Assembly (NCBI GenBank): GCA_017448975.1 | Contig: JAFSKN010000039.1 | Span: forward strand, 1 to 59,541 | Length of the DNA stretch: 59,541 bases | Direction: 5' to 3' | Origin: Clostridia bacterium | GTDB taxonomy: Bacteria > Bacillota > Clostridia > Christensenellales > Aristaeellaceae | Part shown: positions 16,346 to 25,047 of the stretch, in pieces | Numbering within the stretch: the first letter of the stretch is position 1 | Layout: every line of letters begins with the position of its first letter | Made by a program: the position numbers and the translations under genes | Notes under the pieces: model-generated | Seen by the model: only the letters and a program-made list of their open reading frames with translations | Told to the model about the DNA's origin: nothing | Database searches by the model: none

Positions 16346-16943
16346 CCTGTTTTCCTCCCGCGCAGCGGATCACCCAGAAACCGCCGCTTTTATCCACGGT
16401 GTCCACCTGCTGAAAAATCGTTTTCAGGTACTTCACGGCGGATTCCGCCCCCTGCTGCTTGCGGATCACGATATACAGCGCGCCGTTTTCAGTCAGCTTT
16501 CCGGCGCTCTGGGCGAACAGGCGGTAAATCACCTGCTTGCCCGCACGGATGGGGGGATTGGTGAGAATATAATCAAAAAGGCCGTCCACGTTTTCCAGCC
16601 CGTCGCTCAGCGCCGTTTCCGAGCGCACGCCGTTGGACGCCGCGTTTTTCGCCGCCAGCGCCAGGGCCCGCTCGTTCACATCGCACATCACTACGGCGCA
16701 GCCGGGATATTTTTTTCCAACAGAAACGCCCACCGCGCCCCAGCCGCAGCCCAAATCCAGCACCCGTCCGGACAGTTCTTCCGGCAGAGCCCGCAGCAGC
16801 ACGTCGGTGCCGAAATCCACTTCGCCCCGGGAAAACACCCCGGCGTCCGTCAGGAATCGCAGCCCTTCGCCCCGGTAGACGTATTCCGCTTCCGCGTAGC
16901 GGTGTTCGCTTGCGGGGGACGCGGAAAAATAATGATCACTCAT
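16335..16943 (-). CDS. RsmC-like class I methyltransferase
   Basis: 202 residues. SAM-binding motif I is VLDLGCGWGAVGV and the catalytic NPPIRAG motif marks N2-guanine rRNA methyltransferases of the RsmC/YbxB type. It begins MSDHYFSASPASEHRYAEAE, like YbxB homologues. The likely reaction is m2G formation in 16S rRNA. It overlaps the upstream pseudouridine synthase by 8 bases, consistent with a paired role in ribosome modification. Confidence 0.88.
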   Translation of the reverse strand: MSDHYFSASPASEHRYAEAEYVYRGEGLRFLTDAGVFSRGEVDFGTDVLLRALPEELSGRVLDLGCGWGAVGVSVGKKYPGCAVVMCDVNERALALAAKNAASNGVRSETALSDGLENVDGLFDYILTNPPIRAGKQVIYRLFAQSAGKLTENGALYIVIRKQQGAESAVKYLKTIFQQVDTVDKSGGFWVIRCAGGKQDAV

Positions 16944-17655
16944 GCTTGATCCCCGCCGCCGCGTACAGAGCGGCGATTTCTTCTTCGTTCAGTTCCCGGT
17001 AATCTCCGGGCCGCAGCGCTTCGTCCAGGGAAAGGGGGCCGAAGCGCTGGCGGCGCAGCGCCAGCACCGGCTTGCCAACCGCCCCGAACATGCGCTTGAC
17101 CTGATGGAATTTTCCTTCCCGCACGGTGGCAAGACCCGCGTCCGGGGAAAGGATTTCCAGCCTGGCGGGCAGGGCCGTAAAATCGCCCAAAGGGATGCCC
17201 GCCGCGAAGGCTTCCACGTCCTTTTGTTCCAGCTTCCCTTCCACCCTGGCTTCGTATACCTTGTCCACATGCCGGGCGGGGGAAATCAGCCGGTGGGCCA
17301 ATTCCCCGTCCGTGGTGAGCAGCAGCAGGCCGGTGGTATCCTTGTCCAGCCGTCCCACGGGCATGCAGCCTAAGGAAGCGTACACCGGCGGCAAAAGATC
17401 CATCACCGTTTTCTGCCGGGCGTCCTCCCGGGCGGTAAGCACCCCGGCGGGCTTGTTCATCATCAAATACCGGTCCATCCGGCAGTCCAAAGCCTGGCCG
17501 TCCAGGGTGATCAGCGCCCCTTCCGGCACGGGAAACGCGCCGGAACGCACCGTTTCCCCGTTTACCTGAACCCGACCGCCCTTGAGAAGATCGCGGCAGC
17601 CGGAGCGGGATGCTTCACCCAAACGGGCCAGCAGCTTATCCAGCCTCATGGTCAT
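16936..17655 (-). CDS. 16S rRNA pseudouridine synthase (RsuA/RluB family)
   Basis: 239 residues. The N-terminal S4 domain (MRLDKLLARLGEASRSGCRD) is followed by the catalytic motif II region PVGRLDKDTTGLLLLTTDGE, containing the essential aspartate, and a C-terminal GKFHQVKRMFGAVGKPVLAL. RsuA modifies U516 of 16S rRNA; RluB/E/F relatives act on 23S rRNA. The ATG overlaps the stop of the membrane-protein gene as ATGA; a second ATG two codons in matches the family start better. Confidence 0.92.
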   Translation of the reverse strand: MTMRLDKLLARLGEASRSGCRDLLKGGRVQVNGETVRSGAFPVPEGALITLDGQALDCRMDRYLMMNKPAGVLTAREDARQKTVMDLLPPVYASLGCMPVGRLDKDTTGLLLLTTDGELAHRLISPARHVDKVYEARVEGKLEQKDVEAFAAGIPLGDFTALPARLEILSPDAGLATVREGKFHQVKRMFGAVGKPVLALRRQRFGPLSLDEALRPGDYRELNEEEIAALYAAAGIKHE

Positions 17656-18797
17656 TCCTGCTTGTTTTCGGCGGCCTCCCGTGCTATGCGAGCGGCGTCC
17701 TCAGCCAGCCGGGCGGCCCGCTCGGCGGCCTCCCGGGCCATGCGGGCGGCGTCCTGCGCCTTTCGCACGGCGTCTTTGCTCTCATCGTTTTCCTTCCCGG
17801 AAGGGAAATCTGCGGTTTTGGGAACCGCAGGAACTGCGGGAGCGGCACCCTCGCGCCTGGAGCTCTCATGACCGGAGGAATGGCTGTGGGCATTTTCCCG
17901 CATCAGCGTGCCGATCAGGACGGTGTTGCGGGTCTTTCTCAAAATCCAGAGGGGCACGTACAGCAAAAGCACCACGCCGCCCATCATTACCAGCACTCGG
18001 GTGGGCAGAGGCGAGCGCAGCAGGCGCAGCATCTGGCTCAGCATCTTGTCGGGGCTCAGAGAAAAATCGACGCTTTCGAGCACGTAGGGCACCAGCGCCG
18101 CCCCCAAACCGATCCAGGCAGGCAAAGCCAGAGCAATATTCACCGCGGTGTTCTTCCGCATTTCCTTCCTGTAGTTTTTCAGGATGCGGCGGCTCCAATG
18201 CATGGTCTTGACCGCCCCCAAAGAGCGAACAGGCAGATATTCAAAGGGCAGATCGCGCCACCAGCCGTAGGCGAACAGCAGCCCGAAGATGAGCATCAGC
18301 ACCAGGGCCACCGTAAAGCCCGTGCCGATATTGGGCTCCTGCCCCACGATCAGCGCTAAGCTCTGAATGGGCGTCCAGAAGGTTTTCACGTCCAGTCTGG
18401 CGCGGAAAACCGTAAAATACACCGCGCCCGCCAGGAAGGGCAACCCCCACAGCATGCCCCGTCCGTAACGCAGCAGCCCGGTTTTCAGCCATTTTTTGTA
18501 AACGTCTTTCTTCTTGTGGTTCAGATGCCGGGAAAAGACCATGCGGCGCATCTTTTCCCTGCCCCAGAAACGCATGGGGATCACGCCGGCGATATACACA
18601 GCGGCAGCCAGAACATAGCCCACCCACGCGGGCAGCTTGCCCGCAAATTTGCCGCACAGATATACCGGAACAAAAACCGCGACCCTCAGCATCACCGTGA
18701 TCGCCGCCACCGATACGATTTCGTTCGCATGATTTTTCAAGCACTTCCAGGTCGCTTGCCAGGCAGACGCACCCGTCTGATTTTCTCCGTTGGCCAT
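17652..18797 (-). CDS. Multi-spanning membrane protein with charged helical tail
   Basis: 381 residues. About six hydrophobic segments: near residues 28-50, 58-76, 112-132, 152-178, 208-232 and 258-285. The last 45 residues form an Ala/Arg/Glu-rich helix with an approximate heptad pattern (AARMAREAAERAARLAEDAA), likely a cytoplasmic coiled coil or self-association segment. No family is recognised. It is the first gene of the five-gene operon with the two rRNA-modification enzymes, PatB and PepV, and has its own promoter. Confidence 0.7.
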   Translation of the reverse strand: MANGENQTGASAWQATWKCLKNHANEIVSVAAITVMLRVAVFVPVYLCGKFAGKLPAWVGYVLAAAVYIAGVIPMRFWGREKMRRMVFSRHLNHKKKDVYKKWLKTGLLRYGRGMLWGLPFLAGAVYFTVFRARLDVKTFWTPIQSLALIVGQEPNIGTGFTVALVLMLIFGLLFAYGWWRDLPFEYLPVRSLGAVKTMHWSRRILKNYRKEMRKNTAVNIALALPAWIGLGAALVPYVLESVDFSLSPDKMLSQMLRLLRSPLPTRVLVMMGGVVLLLYVPLWILRKTRNTVLIGTLMRENAHSHSSGHESSRREGAAPAVPAVPKTADFPSGKENDESKDAVRKAQDAARMAREAAERAARLAEDAARIAREAAENKQE

Positions 18798-18837
18798 CCT
18801 TCAACCGCCTTTCACGATTCATAGACTTTCCTATTAC

Positions 18838-18866
18838 ATTATAACGCATAATCCCCGTAAATGCAA
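18838..18866 (-). promoter_or_regulatory. Promoter of the five-gene minus operon
   Basis: Minus strand: TTGCAT, 17-base spacer, TATAAT, 41 bases before the membrane-protein ATG. Confidence 0.75.
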
Positions 18867-18950
18867 CAAAAACCCCTTCGGCGCGGCGGCGGCGCGTTTT
18901 TCCAGTTTTTTCCATTTCACCCATATTTTCAGTAAAATATCCCGCCGCAT

Positions 18951-18979
18951 TTGACATTTTCACCAAAAGGGGGTATGAT
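18951..18979 (+). promoter_or_regulatory. Promoter of the cyclophilin-zapA unit
   Basis: TTGACA, 17-base spacer, TATGAT. Divergent from the promoter at 18838-18866. Confidence 0.75.
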
Positions 18980-19035
18980 GCATACGATGCAAGAAATGCT
19001 TGCCATTTCCGGCTTGAAAAATGGAGGAATAAGTC

Positions 19036-19560
19036 ATGAGCGAAACCCAGCATCCCACGTTTGTGATTGCCCTGGAAAACGGCGGTGAAATAAAGGGCGA
19101 ACTGTATCCCGAATACGCGCCCCAATCGGTAGGCAATTTCGCGTCCCTGGCCAACAGCGGCTTTTATGACGGGCTGATTTTCCATCGGGTGATCCCCGGC
19201 TTTATGATCCAGGGCGGCTGCCCCAAGGGCACCGGCATCGGCGGCCCCGGCTATTCCATCAAGGGCGAATTTGCCCAGAACGGGGTGGAAAACCCGCTCA
19301 AGCACACCTACGGCGTGCTGAGCATGGCCCGCGCCATGAATCCCGATTCGGCGGGCAGCCAATTCTTTATTATGACCAGCGATTCCCCGCACCTGGACGG
19401 GGCTTACGCCGCTTTCGGCAAGGTGCTGGAGGGCATGGAATACGCGGAACAGATCGTGAACACCCCCCGGGATATGCGGGATAAGCCCCTGGAGCCTCAG
19501 CGCATCGCTTCCATCCGCGTGGACACCAAGGGCAGCTACTACCCCTTTAATCAATTATGA
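19036..19560 (+). CDS. ppiB: Cyclophilin-type peptidylprolyl isomerase
   Basis: 174 residues with GGAGG at 8 bases. Conserved cyclophilin features: [20 protein letters not shown] (active-site Arg), [38 protein letters not shown] and the C-terminal [10 protein letters not shown]. It catalyses cis-trans isomerisation of Xaa-Pro bonds. There is no signal peptide, so it is cytoplasmic. The stop overlaps the zapA start by 4 bases. Confidence 0.95.
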   Translation: MSETQHPTFVIALENGGEIKGELYPEYAPQSVGNFASLANSGFYDGLIFHRVIPGFMIQGGCPKGTGIGGPGYSIKGEFAQNGVENPLKHTYGVLSMARAMNPDSAGSQFFIMTSDSPHLDGAYAAFGKVLEGMEYAEQIVNTPRDMRDKPLEPQRIASIRVDTKGSYYPFNQL

Positions 19561-19868
19561 TCCTGAACAAAGGCATTGAGCGCCGGTATACCCTGCGCAT
19601 CGCGGGACGGGATTACACCATCACCAGCTCCGACGCCCCCGAGCATGTGCATCGGGTGGCCGTATATATCGACCGGAAAATCGCGGAAATGGCCTCCGCC
19701 GGCTTTGTGAACCGGGAAAGCGCCGCCGTGATCGCCGGTATGACGGTGGCGGACGAGCTGCTCACCGCCCAGGACGACAACACCCGCCTGCGCAGGGAAC
19801 TGCTGCAGGCGCGCCAGGAGCTGCGGGAAATAAAGTCCCGTTCAGCTCACGCTGAACGGGACGCATGA
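19557..19868 (+). CDS. zapA: Cell division protein ZapA
   Basis: 103 residues. The N-terminal half ([20 protein letters not shown]) and the following helix matching ZapA, with the C-terminal coiled coil ([18 protein letters not shown]), promote FtsZ bundling at the division ring. The gene overlaps the cyclophilin gene as ATGA and precedes a U32 gene and mutS2, an order common in Firmicutes. The last nine residues ([10 protein letters not shown]) are encoded by a perfect 12-bp palindrome, and the TGA lies in the next palindrome, so the tail is repeat-derived. Confidence 0.9.
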   Translation: MILNKGIERRYTLRIAGRDYTITSSDAPEHVHRVAVYIDRKIAEMASAGFVNRESAAVIAGMTVADELLTAQDDNTRLRRELLQARQELREIKSRSAHAERDA

Positions 19869-20008
19869 AATCGGAATCCTGATTCCGATTTCATGCGGAG
19901 CCGTACACGCTTTGGGCTGCCGCCCGGCCTACGCTGAAAACGGTACACTGTACCGTTTTCCGAGCGCTTCGGCCTCTGCGGATTACAGTCGGGGGAGTTC
20001 CCCCCGAC
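19835..20008. repeat. Array of four hairpins behind zapA
   Basis: 19835-19862: GTCCCGTTCAGC, 4-base loop, perfect 12-bp stem. 19862-19897: CGCATGAAATCGGAATC, 2-base loop, perfect 17-bp stem. 19936-19960: GAAAACGGTAC, 3-base loop, perfect 11-bp stem. 19988-20008: GTCGGGGG stem. The last is preceded by GCGGATTACAGTC, matching the module of the 13.5-kb array, and followed by the same kind of C-rich tail. Confidence 0.85.
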
Positions 20009-20039
20009 ACCCCCCGCTGGTTGCGTTTCTTGATTTCTA

Positions 20040-20045
20040 TATAAT
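20040..20045 (+). promoter_or_regulatory. -10 box close to the U32 start codon
   Basis: TATAAT nine bases before the ATG at 20055. The -35 region is weak at the proper distance. If used, transcription would start within about three bases of the start codon, giving a leaderless mRNA; no Shine-Dalgarno sequence is visible. Confidence 0.5.
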
Positions 20046-20054
20046 AATTAGCAA

Positions 20055-22427
20055 ATGGTAACGAGTTACAGCATGGTACCGCATGATTTGGAGCTGCTCG
20101 CCCCCGCGGGCAGTATGGACGCGCTGAAAGCGGCACTGTCGGGCGGCGCGGACGCGGTGTATTTGGGCGCGGCGGCCTTCGGGGCCCGATCCACGGCGGG
20201 GTTTGATGAAGAAACCTTAAGGGACGCGATGCGTCTTTCCCATCTGCACCGGAAAAAAATTTATGTTACGGTGAACATCCTGATCAAGGAAAGGGAGCTG
20301 GACGAGGTCCGGCGCACCCTTTCCTTGTTGTCATCTTTGGGGGCCGACGCGGTGCTGCTCCAGGATTTGGGGCTGGTGAAGGTCTGCCGGGAGGAGTTCC
20401 CGGAGCTGCCCATTCACGCCAGCACCCAAATGGCGCTGCATAACGCTTCCGGCGTAAGGCTTTTGCAATCCTTGGGCGCGAAGCGGGCGGTGCTGGCCCG
20501 GGAATGTGATATAAACGAAATCCGCAAAGCGGCGCAGACCGGCATGGAAATCGAAGCCTTCTGCCACGGGGCCCTGTGCGTCTCCTGCTCCGGCCAATGC
20601 CTGTTTTCTTCCATGATCGGGGGACGCAGCGGCAACCGGGGCCGGTGCGCCCAGCCCTGCCGCCTGCCCTATACCTATCAGGGGGGGACCGGGGCGTGGC
20701 TCTCCCCCCGCGATCTGTGCGCACGGGACGAGCTGCAGGCCCTGGCGGAGGCCGGGGTGTATTCCTTCAAAATCGAAGGGCGATTAAAGCGGCCAGAATA
20801 CGTGGCCGTGGTGACGCGGGCTTACCGAAACGCCCTGGACTGCTTTTTGGAGGGCCGCTTTTCCCCGGCGGACGAAAAAGAAAAGGAAAGCCTGACCCAG
20901 ATTTTTTCTCGGGGCGGGTTCACCTTGGGCTATCCCGGCGAAAAGCGGGACGCCGCCATCATCGACCCCACCAGGGTGACGCCCATCGGCGTGACCATTG
21001 GGAAGGTAAAGAAAGTCTATCAAAAAGGCGGCGCGCTGCTGGCGGACGCGCCCCTGACAAAGCCCCTGCACAACGGGGACAGCCTGGAAATCGGCAGGCA
21101 GGAGCTGCGCTATTCCGGGCCGGAAGTTCCCGCCGGGCAAACCGCCGTTTTAAGGCTGCGGGACGCCGTTCGTCCCGGCGAGAATGTGCGGCGCACGGAG
21201 GACGAAAGCCAGCTTTCCGCCGCCCGGAAAACTTACGAGGGCGAGGCGCTGAACGCGGCCCTGCCCATCCCCTTTGACGCGACGCTGACTGCCTATCCGG
21301 GAAAAGAAATTTTCCTGCGGGTCACGGATGGAGAAAGCGAAGTGAGCGTGACGGGCGATGTCTGCCAATCTGCCCAGAAAAAGGCATTGGACGAAGAAAG
21401 CGCCAAAAAGGCCTTGAGCAAAACGGGTGGCACACCATTCGTCTTGCGTGATCTTGCTGTGAAAACGGCGGGCGCTTTCGTGCCCGCCTCTGCTCTGAAC
21501 GCCCTGCGGCGGGAAGCGCTGGAAAAACTGACGGAGGCCCGCATCGCTGCCCAGCCCCGGGACAATTCGGCTGCTGCAAAGTTTGATATTCCGAAGCGGG
21601 ATATTCCCGCCCCCCGGCTGATCGTGAAAACCTCCGATTTTGAAATCATTCCGTCTCTGCTGGAAGCGGGGGCGGACGAGGTCCTGTATCTGCCCCGGGA
21701 GTTCCGGGAGGAAGAACTCTCTCCCCTGCTGTATTCCGGCGCTTTTCCCCAGGAAAAGGCGCGGCTGTGCCTGCCCAGCCAAATGACCGAGGCAAGCCAG
21801 AAACGGTTGGAAATCCTTGCGGACACGCTCAGTATTCCCGTATGCCTGTCCAGTCCGAATCAACTGGGCTGCTTCTATTACGGCGATATGGCGGGTGAAG
21901 GCGTCCCGGTGATGAACAGCGAAAGCATCAAAATACTGTCTCATTTGGGCTGCAAAAGCGTCACCCTGAGCCGGGAACTGTCCCAAAGTGAAATCCTTGA
22001 TTTGCCGCTGGATATCTGCGAACTGATTTTGCCCGTCTATGGCCGCGCCCGGCTGATGCTGCTGAACCATTGCCCCATGCGCACAAAGATGGGCTTGACG
22101 GCAAACAGGGAGCAGTGCGAGCTGTGCCGTGAGGGCAAAGGCGCGCTTGGCACCTGCCTCACCGACCGGATGGGGGCCGCCTATCCCCTGCGCCCCCTGC
22201 GTCTGCCCGAGGGCTGCCAAATCGAGCTGATGGCAGACAAGCCCCTGCATTTGTCGGGTCGCTTGCAGGGCATGGAAAATCTTTCCTGGCTGCTGACCTT
22301 CTCCGACGAACCGAAGGAAGAACAGCTCCGCGTCACCGCCCATTATGCCGCCCTCCGGCGGGGGGAAGCGGTAAAGCCGCTGGAGATCAAAAGTACCCTG
22401 GGCCGCTTTGCGGACGGCGTATTGTGA
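20055..22427 (+). CDS. Peptidase U32 family protein (DUF3656, RlhA-like)
   Basis: 790 residues. It begins with LELLAPAGSMDALKAALSGG, a standard U32 start, and carries the U32 signature around ALCVSCSGQCLFSSM and NRGRCAQPCRLPY with four cysteines that can hold an Fe-S cluster. The long C-terminal part matches DUF3656 and ends with more cysteines (NHCPMRTKMG, EQCELCREG). E. coli RlhA, a U32/DUF3656 protein, is needed for 23S rRNA C2501 hydroxylation; that or a related tRNA/rRNA role is likely here rather than proteolysis. An alternative ATG lies six codons downstream. No ribosome site precedes either start. Confidence 0.88.
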   Translation: MVTSYSMVPHDLELLAPAGSMDALKAALSGGADAVYLGAAAFGARSTAGFDEETLRDAMRLSHLHRKKIYVTVNILIKERELDEVRRTLSLLSSLGADAVLLQDLGLVKVCREEFPELPIHASTQMALHNASGVRLLQSLGAKRAVLARECDINEIRKAAQTGMEIEAFCHGALCVSCSGQCLFSSMIGGRSGNRGRCAQPCRLPYTYQGGTGAWLSPRDLCARDELQALAEAGVYSFKIEGRLKRPEYVAVVTRAYRNALDCFLEGRFSPADEKEKESLTQIFSRGGFTLGYPGEKRDAAIIDPTRVTPIGVTIGKVKKVYQKGGALLADAPLTKPLHNGDSLEIGRQELRYSGPEVPAGQTAVLRLRDAVRPGENVRRTEDESQLSAARKTYEGEALNAALPIPFDATLTAYPGKEIFLRVTDGESEVSVTGDVCQSAQKKALDEESAKKALSKTGGTPFVLRDLAVKTAGAFVPASALNALRREALEKLTEARIAAQPRDNSAAAKFDIPKRDIPAPRLIVKTSDFEIIPSLLEAGADEVLYLPREFREEELSPLLYSGAFPQEKARLCLPSQMTEASQKRLEILADTLSIPVCLSSPNQLGCFYYGDMAGEGVPVMNSESIKILSHLGCKSVTLSRELSQSEILDLPLDICELILPVYGRARLMLLNHCPMRTKMGLTANREQCELCREGKGALGTCLTDRMGAAYPLRPLRLPEGCQIELMADKPLHLSGRLQGMENLSWLLTFSDEPKEEQLRVTAHYAALRRGEAVKPLEIKSTLGRFADGVL

Positions 22428-22466
22428 ACGAACCGAAAACAAATTCAAAACCTTTTGCCCGTTTTC

Positions 22467-22496
22467 TTGCAATGCTTTTCTTTTTCACTGTATACT
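22467..22496 (+). promoter_or_regulatory. Promoter of mutS2
   Basis: TTGCAA, 18-base spacer, TATACT, 20 bases before the mutS2 ATG; the start codon has GGGAGGG upstream. Confidence 0.65.
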
Positions 22497-22516
22497 GACC
22501 TTGGGAGGGAAAAATC

Positions 22517-24871
22517 ATGAACGAACGCGCCCTGCGGGTGCTGGAATTTACCAAGATAAGGGACATGCTGGCCGGTTACGCTTTGAGCGATCCGGGCAAG
22601 GAAAAATGCCGCGCTTTAACGCCGCTTTCCGATTTTGCGGAGGTCAACAAGGCCCTGGACGAAACGGAAGAAGCGGTGGCCACTTTGGCCTACGTGGGCG
22701 GCAATCCCCTGATCTCCTTTAACGACGTATCCGAATACCTGTCTTTGGCGGAAAAGGGCTCCACCCTGTCCCAAAAGGCCCTGCTTTCCGTGGCGGAAAC
22801 TTTGCGGGCCGCCCGCGCCGCCCGGAACGCCCTGGTGACGGACAAGGAAAACACGCCTCTCATCACTTCCATGGCTTCCCGCCTCCAGCCCCTGCGCACC
22901 CTGGAAACGGACATCACCGAGGCCATTTTGAGCGAGGACGAAATTTCCGACCACGCTTCCCCCGCCCTGCTGGACATCCGGCGGCACATCCGCCAGGCCA
23001 ACGACCGCATCCGGGAAAAGCTCAACAGCATGGCCCATGGAGCCAGCTATTCCAAATACCTGATGGAATCCATCGTCACCGTGCGCGGAGGCCGCTACGT
23101 GCTGCCGGTCAAGGCCGAGCACCGGGGCGACGTGCCCGGTCTGGTGCACGACCAGTCCGCCACCGGTGCCACCCTGTTCATCGAGCCTCTGGCCGTGGTG
23201 GAATTGGGCAACGAGCTGAAAGAATGGCACATGAAGGAACGGGACGAGATCGAGCGCATCCTTGCCGCCCTCTCCCAGCAGGTGGCCGACAGTGCGGGCC
23301 TCATTTCCCAGAACTTAGCCATCTTAGCGAACCTGGATTTCATCTTTGCCAAGGGCATGCTCAGCCGGGAAATGGACTGCGTGCGCCCCAAAATGAACGA
23401 GGAAGGCAAAATCAATTTAGTGCGGGTGCGCCATCCCCTCATTTCCCGGGACACGGTGGTGCCCTGCTCCCTGTGGCTTGGCGAGGAATTTACCTCCCTG
23501 ATCATCACCGGCCCCAATACCGGCGGCAAAACGGTGACGCTGAAAACTTTGGGGCTTATGACCCTCATGGCCCAAAGCGGCCTGCATATTCCGGGAGCCC
23601 TGGGCACGGAGCTTTCCACCTTTGAGGAGGTGTACGCCGACATCGGCGACGAGCAGAGCATCGAACAGAGCCTGTCCACCTTCTCCAGCCACATGACCAA
23701 CATCGTTTCCATCATGAACGCGGTGACGCCGAGAGACCTGGCCCTGTTCGACGAGCTGGGCGCGGGCACCGACCCCACCGAGGGCGCGGCTTTGGCCCAG
23801 GTGATTCTGAACGCCTTGCTCAAAATCAAGACCCGCACGGCGGCCACCACCCATTACAGCGAGCTGAAAGCCTACGCCCTGTCCACTAAGGGCGTGGAGA
23901 ACGCCAGCGTGGAATTTGACGTGGCCACCCTGCGGCCCACCTATCGCCTGTCCATCGGCGTGCCGGGCAAAAGCAACGCCTTTGAAATCTCCCGCCGTTT
24001 GGGCCTGCCGGAATACCTGATCGAGGAAGCCAAGGACCTGCTTTCCCACGATACCATTCGCTTTGAGGACGTGATCGCCAACGCGGAATACCACCGCCAG
24101 ATCGCCGAAAAGGAACGGGAGCTGGCCGAGCAGGCCCGGGCGGAAACAGTGCGTCTGCGCAACGAAGCGGAAAAGCTGTACCGGGACATGGAGGAAAAAA
24201 AGGACGCCTCCAACCGCAAGGCCAAGGAGGAAGCCCGCCGCATCATGGAAAAGGCCCGGCGGGATTCCGAACAAATTCTGTATGATTTAAAGAAAATGAA
24301 GAAGGCGGGCGGGGTGCCCGATCACGAGGTCAACGCCCTGAAAAAGCGCTTGGAGGACGGCATCGACAGCCTTGCCGAAGGACTGAAAACCCCCACGGGG
24401 AACTTTGCCGAACCGCCCAAGACCGTGAAAGTGGGCGACATCGTGGAAATCACCCACCTGAACACCAAGGGCACCGTGCTTTCCCTTCCGGACGCCAAGG
24501 GCGAAGTGCAGTTGCAGGCGGGCATCATGAAGCTGAAAGCTCATTTGAGCCAGCTCCGCTTGGTGAAGGAACCGCCGCAGAAGAAAAAGCAGACCGTTTC
24601 CGTGCAAAGCGGCGCGTCGGCCCCCTCCGTGGGCATGAGCTGCGACGTGCGCGGCATGGCCCTGGACGAAGCCATCGCCGAGGTGGACCAATATTTGGAC
24701 GGGGCCATGATGGCCGGGCTGCATGAAGTGACCATCGTGCACGGCAAGGGCACCGGCGTGCTGCGGGAGGGCATCCAGAAGCATTTGAAATCCTGCTCCT
24801 GCGTCAAATCCTACCGCCGGGGCAAGTACGGCGAGGGGGAAGAAGGGGTCACGGTGGTGGAGTTAAAATAA
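22517..24871 (+). CDS. mutS2: Endonuclease MutS2
   Basis: 784 residues, the usual MutS2 size. Core (about 1-300), ATPase domain with Walker A GPNTGGKTVTLKTLG (about residue 332), ABC-type DELGAGTDPTEGAAL and the switch region TTHYSELKAYA. A coiled-coil Lys/Glu-rich stretch (about 510-600), KOW-like segment and C-terminal Smr nuclease domain (about 705-784, CDVRGMALDEA and HGKGTGVLREG) follow. MutS2 acts against recombination and in Firmicutes also rescues collided ribosomes through its Smr domain. Domain order is complete. Confidence 0.96.
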   Translation: MNERALRVLEFTKIRDMLAGYALSDPGKEKCRALTPLSDFAEVNKALDETEEAVATLAYVGGNPLISFNDVSEYLSLAEKGSTLSQKALLSVAETLRAARAARNALVTDKENTPLITSMASRLQPLRTLETDITEAILSEDEISDHASPALLDIRRHIRQANDRIREKLNSMAHGASYSKYLMESIVTVRGGRYVLPVKAEHRGDVPGLVHDQSATGATLFIEPLAVVELGNELKEWHMKERDEIERILAALSQQVADSAGLISQNLAILANLDFIFAKGMLSREMDCVRPKMNEEGKINLVRVRHPLISRDTVVPCSLWLGEEFTSLIITGPNTGGKTVTLKTLGLMTLMAQSGLHIPGALGTELSTFEEVYADIGDEQSIEQSLSTFSSHMTNIVSIMNAVTPRDLALFDELGAGTDPTEGAALAQVILNALLKIKTRTAATTHYSELKAYALSTKGVENASVEFDVATLRPTYRLSIGVPGKSNAFEISRRLGLPEYLIEEAKDLLSHDTIRFEDVIANAEYHRQIAEKERELAEQARAETVRLRNEAEKLYRDMEEKKDASNRKAKEEARRIMEKARRDSEQILYDLKKMKKAGGVPDHEVNALKKRLEDGIDSLAEGLKTPTGNFAEPPKTVKVGDIVEITHLNTKGTVLSLPDAKGEVQLQAGIMKLKAHLSQLRLVKEPPQKKKQTVSVQSGASAPSVGMSCDVRGMALDEAIAEVDQYLDGAMMAGLHEVTIVHGKGTGVLREGIQKHLKSCSCVKSYRRGKYGEGEEGVTVVELK

Positions 24872-24874
24872 CAT

Positions 24875-24991
24875 AGAGTTGAGAGTTGAGCGTTGAGATT
24901 TATATTGTTTTTGCATTCATCCTTTATATCCGGCAGTCGAAAAACGCATCTAAATATATCTCAACTCTCAACTCTAAACGCTCAACTCTCT
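24875..24991. repeat. Inverted GAGAGTTGA minirepeat element R3
   Basis: Left arm AGAGTTGAGAGTTGAGCGTT plus GAGATTTA (24875-24903). Right arm AAATATATCTCAACTCTCAA and CTCTAAACGCTCAACTCTC (24958-24991). Even the AGCGTT variant unit of the left arm is matched by AACGCT in the right arm. Core of about 54 bases. A small CTGATC / GATCAG hairpin follows at 24995-25011. Confidence 0.88.
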
Positions 24992-25047
24992 CGCTGATCG
25001 AAGCGATCAGATTATCATCGTAGTTTGAGTCCCGGAGGTGATTCATC

